A stretch of 12,949 nucleotides of DNA, taken from JBQCHF01 sp051953655 (GTDB lineage Bacteria > Actinomycetota > Actinomycetes > Motilibacterales > Motilibacteraceae). The translations under genes and the position numbers were made by a program. Below are positions 1 through 7,528 of this stretch, in pieces; the first letter of the stretch is position 1; every line of letters begins with the position of its first letter. The notes under the pieces were generated by a model. The model was given only the letters and a program-made list of their open reading frames with translations. It made no database searches and was not told the DNA's origin. The DNA lies in contig JBQCIO010000171.1 in the NCBI GenBank assembly GCA_051953655.1, positions 1-12,949 of the forward strand, in the 5' to 3' direction.

Positions 1-3
1 GCC

Positions 4-79
4 GGGGGGTGGGGGGGTGGTGTTGTGGGGTGTTTTTCTGGGGTGGGTCCCTTTCACGGTTTTGGTGGGTGTTCTGGGG
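4..79 (+). repeat. G-rich, G-quadruplex-capable tract
   Basis: At least six runs of three or more G fall on the plus strand at 4-9, 11-17, 27-30, 40-43, 45-47 and 67-69, plus another at 76-79. They are separated mostly by T or short T/G loops, and the first 48 bases carry only three C and no A. This strand bias is quite unlike the balanced GC of the rest of the window. It lies just downstream of the minus-strand DsbA-like gene. No protein-coding signal is visible. It could form a quadruplex on the plus strand (the non-template strand for any plus transcript) or be a decayed simple repeat. The left border is outside the window. Confidence 0.5.
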
Positions 80-102
80 TCCCCTCACGCAAACCGCGCG
101 CG

Positions 103-807
103 CTAGACCGCGCAGCTCTCGTCGGTGCAGGCGTCAGCGCCGGGGGAACCGCCGCCGACGACCGTGAGCGGGTGGGCGTCGGACCAGGCCTGGCGCAGGG
201 CGTTCAGGAGGACGTCGGCGGGCTGGGCGCCGGAGACGCCGTAGCGGCGGTCGAGGACGAAGAAGGGGACGCCGGTGATGCCGAGGGCGGAGGCCTGGGC
301 CTCGTCGTCGCGGACCGCGTCGGCGTAGGTGCCGTCGGCCAGCACCTGGGCGGCCTCGGCCGGGTCCAGGCCGGCCTCGCCGGCCAGCCGGGCCAGGGCC
401 TCGCGGTCGCCGACCGGCTCGCCCTGGGTGAAGTAGCCGGCCATCAGCCGCTCCTTCAGCTCGCCCTGCACCCCGCGCTCGGCGGCCAGGTGGAGCAGCC
501 GGTGGGCGTCGAAGGTGTTGCCGCCGCGGGCGATGTCGTAGCGGAACTCGAGGCCCTCGCCGGCGGCGTTGTCGACCACCCGCTGCTGCATGGTCCGCGC
601 CTGCTCGACCGGCACGCCGTACTTGGCGGCCAGGTGCGCGGCCGGCTCGCCCTCGCGGACCGGCGGGGCCTCCGGGTCGAGCTCGAAGCTGCGGTAGACG
701 ACCTCGACCTCGTCGCGGTGCTCGAAGCGGGCCAGCGCCTGCTCGAACCGGCGCTTGCCGATGTAGCACCACGGGCAGACGACGTCGGACCAGATCTCGA
801 CCTTCAA
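103..807 (-). CDS. DsbA family oxidoreductase, FrnE-like
   Basis: Predicted thioredoxin-fold protein-disulfide oxidoreductase of the FrnE/DsbA type, 234 residues, cytoplasmic because no signal peptide or membrane segment is seen. The N-terminal strand runs straight into the CPWC redox motif at residues 11-14. The helical insert follows, then the cis-proline loop GVPFFV (Pro181) and the SGAQ motif typical of the family. A second cysteine pair (Cys227 and Cys232) sits in the tail, as in many FrnE proteins. I chose the TTG start at 807 because AGGGAG lies 7 bases upstream and the fold begins at once (KVEIWSD). A longer frame from 840 adds 11 residues without a good ribosome site. It diverges from gltA. 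The natural substrate is unknown; FrnE relatives have been linked to oxidative stress and to polyketide metabolism. Family assignment is firm, role is not. Confidence 0.9.
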   Translation of the reverse strand: MKVEIWSDVVCPWCYIGKRRFEQALARFEHRDEVEVVYRSFELDPEAPPVREGEPAAHLAAKYGVPVEQARTMQQRVVDNAAGEGLEFRYDIARGGNTFDAHRLLHLAAERGVQGELKERLMAGYFTQGEPVGDREALARLAGEAGLDPAEAAQVLADGTYADAVRDDEAQASALGITGVPFFVLDRRYGVSGAQPADVLLNALRQAWSDAHPLTVVGGGSPGADACTDESCAV

Positions 808-822
808 CGCGGAACTCCCTCG

Positions 823-881
823 CTCTGTGCGGCTCGCCACGGTGCCCTCTGCCCGGGTCCTCTGTCCGGCTCGCCGCAGTG
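823..881. repeat. 22-bp direct repeat in divergent promoter region
   Basis: Bases 823-844 and 860-881 match at 19 of 22 positions (core GGCTCGCC in both), with starts 37 bases apart. A third partial copy of the left half (CTCTGCCCGG) begins at 847. They lie between the DsbA-like gene and gltA and just upstream of the DsbA-like ribosome site. They could be binding sites for a regulator of either gene, or a local duplication. Confidence 0.5.
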
Positions 882-922
882 GTCACCGTGGGTGTCCAAC
901 CCCCGTCGGCCGCGATGTAGTC

Positions 923-964
923 CCGGGTCAGGAGGTCTGGATCAGGAGGGCTGGATCAGGACCG
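923..964. repeat. three tandem 14-bp repeats upstream of gltA
   Basis: Three head-to-tail 14-mers occupy 923-936, 937-950 and 951-964. The middle unit is CTGGATCAGGAGGG. The first matches it at 11 of 14 positions and the third at 12 of 14. The array ends about 93 bases before the gltA start. A period of 14 is not a helical multiple, so a duplication origin is as likely as a cooperative operator. It is non-coding: the open frame running through it lacks a ribosome site, and the citrate synthase fold begins only at 1057. Confidence 0.55.
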
Positions 965-1056
965 AGAGGGACCACGAGGAGGCGCGCTCGCCGGGGTCTG
1001 GAAGACTGCAGGGAGTCGCACCGGCATCGGCGCCGGGGCCGGAGGGAGGACGGTGG

Positions 1057-2340
<1,284 letters not shown>

Positions 2341-2390
2341 GACGGACACGGCGCGAGCGGTCGCGTCCCGGTCACGATCGGCCGGGTTGG

Positions 2391-2420
2391 AGAGGGAAGG
2401 TCGTCAAGACCTTCCCTTTT
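2391..2420 (+). terminator. intrinsic terminator of gltA
   Basis: Perfect 9-bp stem GGGAAGGTC (2394-2402) with GACCTTCCC (2408-2416), loop GTCAA, extendable by an A-T pair at 2393/2417, then four T and more pyrimidines. It starts 51 bases after the gltA stop, in the right orientation for it. It separates gltA from the protease gene. Confidence 0.92.
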
Positions 2421-2435
2421 CCATTGCCGTCCCTT

Positions 2436-2468
2436 TAGGGTCCGTTCGTCCGGTCACAGGGGGTGACC
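2436..2468 (+). promoter_or_regulatory. putative -10 box and inverted-repeat operator of the M6 protease gene
   Basis: TAGGGT at 2436-2441 fits the actinobacterial TANNNT -10 pattern, with no convincing -35. Eleven bases beyond it lies a perfect inverted repeat, GGTCAC-AGGGG-GTGACC (2452-2468), 25 bases before the chosen GTG start. Its position at or just after the expected transcription start would suit repression, or a weak hairpin in the leader. The regulator is unknown. Confidence 0.45.
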
Positions 2469-2493
2469 AGACGTGTGCCCAGGGGAGGCGCAA

Positions 2494-4944
2494 GTGCGCA
2501 GATCGACCGCAGGCCTGCTCGGCCTGGTGATGGCGACGACCACGGGGGTGGCGCTCGGAGGGCCACCCGCGGCGGCGACGCCGGGGCAGGCCAGCCCCGC
2601 CGCAACCGTGGCGGAGGTGGCCAGCGACCCCTCGCTCGTCCGGTCGGACGAGCTGGTCAACCCGATGGAGGACAAGCGGCGCGGGCTGCGCCAGGAGGCG
2701 CTCACCCAGGTCCTGGACGGCCAGGTCACGCCCACCCGCAGGGGCGCGAGCACGGTGGTGAAGGTGGGCAAGGACGCGGCCGCCCATGCGAAGGGCGGCA
2801 CGAGGGCCCGTGCCCCCCAGGACCGCTACGTCGAGCTGTCCCGGGAGAAGACCGACAAGATCTTCGTGATCCTGGCCGAGTTCGGGGACCAGCGGGACCC
2901 GAACTACCCCGACCAGGACACCAACGCCGACATCCCGGGGCCGACGGAGTTCGCCGGGCCGTTGCACAACCAGATCCCGAAGCCCGCGCCGGGTGACAAC
3001 TCGACGAACTGGCTGCCGGACTTCAGCCAGCAGCACTACCAGCAGCTCTACTTCGGTGAGGGCAAGGCCGGCGGGGATCAGACCGAGTCGCTGAAGACCT
3101 ACTACGAGAAGCAGTCCTCGGGCCGCTACTCGGTCGACGGCATGGTCACCGACTGGGTGAAGGTGCCCTACAACGAGGCGCGCTACGGCCGCAGCGACGG
3201 CTACCCGTGCGCCTCCAACGTCTGCTCCAACACCTGGGCCCTGGTGCGCGACGCGGTGAACGTCTGGGTGAAGGACCAGGAGAAGGCCGGCAAGACGGCC
3301 GAGCAGATCCGGACCGAGCTGGCCTCGTTCGACCAGTGGGACCGCTACGACTACGACGGCGACGGGAACTTCAACGAGCCCGACGGCTACATCGACCACT
3401 TCCAGATCGTGCACGCCGGTGGCGACCAGGCCGACGGCGACCCGATCCACGGCGAGGACGCCATCTGGTCGCACCGCTGGTACGCCTACAACAACCAGAT
3501 CGGCCAGACCGGACCGGCGGAGAACCCGCTGGGCGGCACCGAGATCGGCGACACCGGCATCTGGGTCGGCGACTACACGATCCAGCCGGAGAACGGCGGC
3601 CTGTCCGTCTTCGCCCACGAGTACGGCCACGACCTCGGCCTGCCCGACCACTACGACACGTCCGGCGGCGACAACGGCGTGGAGTACTGGACGCTGATGG
3701 CGCAGAGCCGGCTCAACGCCAAGGGTGAGCCGCTGGGCACCCGGCCCGGCGACCTGTCGGCGTGGGACAAGCTGCAGCTGGGCTGGCTGGACTACGAGAT
3801 CGTGCCGGCCGGCACGACCCGCACGCTGGAGCTCGGCCCGCACGAGTACAACAGCCGCAAGCCGCAGGGCGTCGTCGTCCCGCTGCCGGACAAGCAGGTC
3901 GTGAACCAGCTCGTGCCACCCGCCTCGGGAGCCAAGAGCTGGTGGAGCGGCAAGGGGAACGACCTGGACGCCAGCCTCAGCCGTGAGGTGACGCTGCCGG
4001 CCGACGCCCCCGCCACGCTGTCCTTCCAGGCCAACTGGGACATCGAGGACTGCGGCCCGGACCCGTGCGACTACGCCTACGTCGAGGTGAAGGACGGCGG
4101 CGGGGACTGGACGCCGATCCCGACGTCGATCGGGAACGGCGCGGACGAGGGCTACGGCATCGACGGCACCAGCAAGGGCGACTGGGTGGCCGCCACGGCC
4201 GACCTGTCCGCCTACGCCGGCAAGACCGTCGGGCTGCGGTTCCACTACGTGACCGACCCGGCCGTCGGCGGCATCGGATTCTTCGCCGACGACGTCGCCG
4301 TCACCGCGGGTGGCCAGACCCTGTTCACCGACGGGGCGGAGTCCGGCGACGGCGGCTGGACCGCCGACGGCTTCACCGCGGTCGGCAGCACGGTCACCAG
4401 CGCGGCGGCCAACTTCTACATCGCCTCCAACCGCAGCTACATCTCCTACGACCGCTACCTGGAGACCGGTCCCTACAACTTCGGGTTCCTGCCCGACCAG
4501 CCCAACCGGGTCGAGCACTTCCCGTACCAGCAGGGGCTGCTGGTCTCCTACTGGGACACCTCGCAGGTGGACAACAACACCAGCGAGCACCCCGGGGAGG
4601 GGCTGATCCTGCCGATCGACGCGCACCCGCGGCCGATCTACCGGATCGACGGCAAGCCGTGGCGCAGTCGGGTGCAGGTCTACGACGCCACGTTCGGCCT
4701 GCAGCGGCCGGACTCGTTCACCCTGCACTGGCAGGGCCGGCCGAGCTACGTGCGCGGTCAGGGCGCCCAGCCGGTGTTCGACGACACCCGCTCGTACGAC
4801 GACCCGGCCATCCCGCTCACCGGGGTGAAGGTGCGTGACGCGGGGGTGCGGATCACCGTGCAGCAGCAGCGCGGCACCAGCATGAGGATCCGCATCGCGC
4901 CGAGCCCGCTCAAGGGCCAGCGGAAGGGGCGCGACGTGCGCTAG
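2494..4944 (+). CDS. secreted M6 family metalloprotease (immune inhibitor A-like)
   Basis: Zinc endopeptidase of the M6 family, 816 residues, probably exported and activated by loss of a propeptide. The N-terminus (RRSTAGLLGLVMA...) is a short signal peptide with likely cleavage near residues 27-30 (AAA-TP). A charged propeptide follows to about residue 110. The catalytic domain holds the zinc motif HEYGH at 375-379 followed by DLGLPD, and the downstream Met-containing strand WTLMAQ. An Asp-rich loop (DYDGDGN, from 286) looks like a calcium site. The C-terminal third has the beta-rich immune inhibitor A region (repeated acidic FFADD and FTDGAE segments). GTG at 2494 is preferred to GTG at 2473 because AGGGGAGG ends 5 bases upstream. 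The substrate is unknown; relatives degrade host or environmental proteins. It is a single-gene unit with its own terminator, and nothing nearby suggests a dedicated partner. Confidence 0.93.
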   Translation: MRRSTAGLLGLVMATTTGVALGGPPAAATPGQASPAATVAEVASDPSLVRSDELVNPMEDKRRGLRQEALTQVLDGQVTPTRRGASTVVKVGKDAAAHAKGGTRARAPQDRYVELSREKTDKIFVILAEFGDQRDPNYPDQDTNADIPGPTEFAGPLHNQIPKPAPGDNSTNWLPDFSQQHYQQLYFGEGKAGGDQTESLKTYYEKQSSGRYSVDGMVTDWVKVPYNEARYGRSDGYPCASNVCSNTWALVRDAVNVWVKDQEKAGKTAEQIRTELASFDQWDRYDYDGDGNFNEPDGYIDHFQIVHAGGDQADGDPIHGEDAIWSHRWYAYNNQIGQTGPAENPLGGTEIGDTGIWVGDYTIQPENGGLSVFAHEYGHDLGLPDHYDTSGGDNGVEYWTLMAQSRLNAKGEPLGTRPGDLSAWDKLQLGWLDYEIVPAGTTRTLELGPHEYNSRKPQGVVVPLPDKQVVNQLVPPASGAKSWWSGKGNDLDASLSREVTLPADAPATLSFQANWDIEDCGPDPCDYAYVEVKDGGGDWTPIPTSIGNGADEGYGIDGTSKGDWVAATADLSAYAGKTVGLRFHYVTDPAVGGIGFFADDVAVTAGGQTLFTDGAESGDGGWTADGFTAVGSTVTSAAANFYIASNRSYISYDRYLETGPYNFGFLPDQPNRVEHFPYQQGLLVSYWDTSQVDNNTSEHPGEGLILPIDAHPRPIYRIDGKPWRSRVQVYDATFGLQRPDSFTLHWQGRPSYVRGQGAQPVFDDTRSYDDPAIPLTGVKVRDAGVRITVQQQRGTSMRIRIAPSPLKGQRKGRDVR

Positions 4945-4963
4945 CCGGAAGGGGAGAGTGACG

Positions 4964-4998
4964 ACGAGGGGCCGGGCGCGATGCTCCCGGCCCCTCGT
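4964..4998 (+). terminator. terminator of the M6 protease gene
   Basis: Perfect 13-bp stem ACGAGGGGCCGGG (4964-4976) with CCCGGCCCCTCGT (4986-4998) and a 9-base loop, 19 bases after the stop. No T tract follows, which is common for actinobacterial terminators. Two weaker hairpins come after it: 5011-5017 with 5025-5031 (7 bp) and 5049-5054 with 5058-5063 (6 bp, 3-base loop). Confidence 0.8.
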
Positions 4999-5212
4999 GG
5001 TCTGGCAGGTCTGGCGGCGCCGGCCCGCCAGGCGCCTCACGGCGCGTGGCCGCTCGTAGCGGCGAATGTTGGAGCCCGGGGCCATGGATCGGGCCGACGC
5101 CGAGACCCACCGTACCCCCTCACCGCCAGGGCGGAACCTGCTGACCGGAGAGTCCGCGATCGGTCCTCGGCCCCGGCGCGCACGCCACGGTCGGCTTTGA
5201 CAGGATCGGGGG

Positions 5213-5494
5213 ATGCGCGAGCAGGAGGCGGAGCAGGTGGTCGCGGGGCTGCGGGAGCTGGGGCTCATCGCGGCGGTGGCCCGGCTGGGGATGTACCGCT
5301 GCGCGGTGCGGGTGCCGCTCGGCGACGGCCGCGAGGCGCTGTGGGACGCCGACGGCGCCGCCGGGCTGGAGGCGCAGATCATGCGCGACGGCGTGCTGGT
5401 CGGCTTCGTCCCGCAGATCCCCGATTCGGAGGCCTGGGGCGTCGAGGAGACGGTGCGCGCCATCTCCACGGCGCGCTACGACGAGGGAAGCTAG
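5213..5494 (+). CDS. small protein of unknown function
   Basis: I do not recognise this 93-residue protein. It is acidic and soluble-looking: an amphipathic N-terminal helix (EQEAEQVVAGLRELGLIAAVARLG), a likely beta strand (YRCAVRVPL), a segment with EALWDADGAAGLEAQ, then strands around VLVGFVPQIP and a C-terminal helix (VEETVRAISTARY). One cysteine, no signal peptide, no membrane segment. Codon use is the same high-GC pattern as its neighbours, which supports real coding. The ATG has GGGGG right against it and AGGA 7 bases upstream. Alternatively CAGGAT (5201-5206) could be a -10 box placing the start of a leaderless mRNA at the ATG. It is isolated between the protease terminator and a convergent hydrolase gene. 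Confidence 0.75.
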   Translation: MREQEAEQVVAGLRELGLIAAVARLGMYRCAVRVPLGDGREALWDADGAAGLEAQIMRDGVLVGFVPQIPDSEAWGVEETVRAISTARYDEGS

Positions 5495-5507
5495 CCGGCG
5501 ACCTCAC

Positions 5508-5526
5508 GCCACCCCGCGCGGGTGGC
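5508..5526. terminator. hairpin between convergent genes
   Basis: Perfect 7-bp stem GCCACCC (5508-5514) with GGGTGGC (5520-5526), loop CGCGC. It lies 14 bases after the stop of the small unknown gene and 66 bases beyond the stop of the convergent hydrolase, so it could terminate either. There is no T tract on either strand. Confidence 0.5.
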
Positions 5527-5591
5527 TGTGCGCCGCACGGTCCGCGACGCCGAGCGCCCGAGATACACCGTTGCAGCCCCGCGTGGTCGGC

Positions 5592-6497
5592 CTACGACGC
5601 CTGGTGGACCAGCCAGGCGTGGACCGGGGCGAGGTCGGCGATGAGGGTCATGTGGCCGTCGTCGTCGGTCAGGCGGGGCTGCGCGGTGGGGATCTGCCCG
5701 GCCAGCCACTCGCCGTGGGCGAACGGGACCATGAGGTCGTGCCGGCCCTGCAGCAGGAGCACGGGGACGCGGATGTCGCTCAGGTCGAAGCCCCAGTGGC
5801 GGGCGAAGGCGAGGTCGTCGTCGAGCCAACCCTCGTAGCCGGCGCGCTGGCCGCCCACCAGCCACTCCTGGCTGAACTCGCCCACCGGGCCGGTGAGGGC
5901 CGCGACGTCGACCGGGGGCAGCAGCGAGCGCATCTCGTCGGCCAGCGCCCCGGGCGGGGCGGCGACGAGCCCGGCCGAGGCGGCCGAGAGGTAGTCGCGC
6001 AGCGGCGCCTCGCCCTCCAGCGCGGCCCCGAACTCGTCCAGGTTGTCCTGGCCCATGCCGGCGAACCAGTCGAGCCCGTCCGCGCCGTAGGGCGCCACCG
6101 AGGCCAGCGTGGCGGCCGCGACCACGCGGTCGGGCAGCAGCGCGGCGCAGGCGAGGGCGTGCGGGCCACCGCCGGAGACGCCCCAGGTGGCGAACCGCTC
6201 GGCGCCCAGGGCGTCGGCGATGGCGACCGCGTCGGCCGCGACGTCGGCCACCGAGCGGCCGGCGTGCCGGTCCGACCCGGCGTAGCCGGGGCGGTCGTAG
6301 CCGACCAGCCGGATGCCCTTCTCCGCCGCGTCCTGCGCCCACCACGGCGCGAGCACGCCCGAGCACGGGGTGCCGTGGTGCACCAGGACCAGCAGGCCGT
6401 CGGGGTCCCCGGCCTCGTAGGTGCGCAGCGTGCGCCCGTCGGGGGTGCGGACGTCGCGGACGGTCGCCGGGGCGACGACGTCGGGGCTGGTGGTCAC
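5592..6497 (-). CDS. alpha/beta hydrolase
   Basis: Serine hydrolase of the alpha/beta fold, 301 residues, cytoplasmic. The oxyanion region HHGTPCS is at 40-46. The nucleophile elbow GVSGG has Ser108, the acid is probably Asp254 (LLLQGRHD) and the catalytic His282 is in DDGHMTLI. An insert of about 100 residues between strands 6 and 7 forms the cap domain. The order and spacing fit proline-iminopeptidase- or haloperoxidase-like members, but the substrate cannot be read from this. GTG at 6497 is chosen because GGAG lies 7 bases upstream; the frame continues upstream to 6563 without a ribosome site. It diverges from the DUF3445 gene across a 137-base gap and converges on the small unknown gene. 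Confidence 0.92.
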   Translation of the reverse strand: MTTSPDVVAPATVRDVRTPDGRTLRTYEAGDPDGLLVLVHHGTPCSGVLAPWWAQDAAEKGIRLVGYDRPGYAGSDRHAGRSVADVAADAVAIADALGAERFATWGVSGGGPHALACAALLPDRVVAAATLASVAPYGADGLDWFAGMGQDNLDEFGAALEGEAPLRDYLSAASAGLVAAPPGALADEMRSLLPPVDVAALTGPVGEFSQEWLVGGQRAGYEGWLDDDLAFARHWGFDLSDIRVPVLLLQGRHDLMVPFAHGEWLAGQIPTAQPRLTDDDGHMTLIADLAPVHAWLVHQAS

Positions 6498-6634
6498 GGG
6501 GACGCTCCGTCGTGTGCTGAGGTGGGGCGGTACGGCGCAGCGGACCCTAATACGCCGGTCCACGGCCGGCGTCCACGGGGTGGTCAGGTAGGAATCGGGT
6601 GGCGGGAGCGGGCAGGCGAGAGGTGGGAGGAGCC

Positions 6635-7528
6635 ATGGGGAGCGACCGGCTGGACCTGGTCCCGCTCGACGGCCGACCGTTGCGGCTCACCGTGGGCCTG
6701 CGCCCGGTGCCCGAGGCGGAGTGGCTGCTGGTGGACGCCGACGCGGACGCCGAGCTCGCGCTCAAGGACCGGCTGCTCGCCCAGCGCCACGACGAGGTGT
6801 TCGCCGCGCTGCCGGACGACGACGTCGCCGCCGGCTCCGCGGAGGTGCTGGCCGCGGTGCGGACGTGGCTGACCGAGTACGACCCGGCGCTGCGCGAGCG
6901 CCGGGAGCCGTCGTTGACCCCGCAGCTGCACCCGCTCGACGCCGCCGGCCGGCTGGTGCAGGAGGACCTGTGCCTCATGGTGGCGCGGGGGAGCGGGCAC
7001 AGCCGCGGCCACGTTCGCAGCTACGTCCTAGGTGCGGCCTCGCTGTGCTTCCCCTCCCGCTGGCGGCTGGCGGACAAGCTCGGTCAGGACATGCAGGGCA
7101 TCCACGAGTCGGTGGCCGGCTACGCCGACCGGCTGGCGGTGGCCAGCGACAAGGCCATGGACCGGATCGGCCCCGAGCCGCAGCAGCGGGCCAACTGGAC
7201 GCTGCTGGACAGCCCGGACCTCTTCCAGCCCGACCCGGCCGGCCGGCGCGCCTCCGCCGAGCAGCTGGCAGCGGCGCCGGAGCTGGTCGGGGAGCACGTG
7301 CACTTCCGGGTGGAGCGCCAGACGCTGCGGCGGATGCCGTCCGGCAGCGTGCTGTTCACGATCCGCACCACGGTGCGGACCCTCGCCGATCTCGTGACCG
7401 CGCACCCGGAATCGGCTGCCGACCTGGCCCTCGCGCTGCGCACCGCTCCCGGCGCGACCGTGTCCTACAAGGGGTGGGAGACGCTGCGCGACCCGGTGCT
7501 GCGGTGGCTGGAGCCCCTCACCCGGTGA
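6635..7528 (+). CDS. DUF3445 protein, haem-dependent oxidative N-demethylase-like
   Basis: 297 residues matching the DUF3445 (HODM-like) pattern. Visible features are the central LGAASLCFPSRWRLADKLGQ segment (132-151), followed by GIHESV (155-160), then RANWTLLD (186-193) and the RVERQTLRRMPSG...FTIRT block (225-245). In characterised members this PAS-like fold binds haem and oxidises secondary amines such as dimethylamine with O2, working with separate flavin/iron-sulfur electron-transfer subunits. No such subunit is encoded here, so the electron donor and substrate are open. ATG at 6635 is preferred for GGAGG 4 bases upstream; GTG at 6599 is an alternative adding 12 residues. Its last 11 bases overlap the 3' end of the convergent acyl-CoA synthetase gene. 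Family call good, activity inferred. Confidence 0.82.
   Translation: MGSDRLDLVPLDGRPLRLTVGLRPVPEAEWLLVDADADAELALKDRLLAQRHDEVFAALPDDDVAAGSAEVLAAVRTWLTEYDPALRERREPSLTPQLHPLDAAGRLVQEDLCLMVARGSGHSRGHVRSYVLGAASLCFPSRWRLADKLGQDMQGIHESVAGYADRLAVASDKAMDRIGPEPQQRANWTLLDSPDLFQPDPAGRRASAEQLAAAPELVGEHVHFRVERQTLRRMPSGSVLFTIRTTVRTLADLVTAHPESAADLALALRTAPGATVSYKGWETLRDPVLRWLEPLTR

Noticed and set aside
838..890. CACGGTG (838-844) and CACCGTG (884-890) inverted repeat
   Set aside because: Only 7 bp with a 39-base gap, overlapping the better-supported direct repeats; easily chance.
25..1056. Upstream in-frame extension of citrate synthase
   Set aside because: It is antisense to the DsbA-like gene, lacks family similarity, and a strong ribosome site marks ATG 1057; 427 residues is the normal length.
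2473..2493. GTG 2473 as protease start
   Set aside because: The ribosome site AGGGGAGG lies downstream of it and points to GTG 2494, which begins a proper signal peptide.
2404..5469. 1021-residue minus-strand open frame opposite the M6 protease
   Set aside because: Long antisense frames are expected at this GC. It is low-complexity (Val/Arg/Gly/Leu-rich), crosses two terminators, and the plus strand has a clear complete protease.
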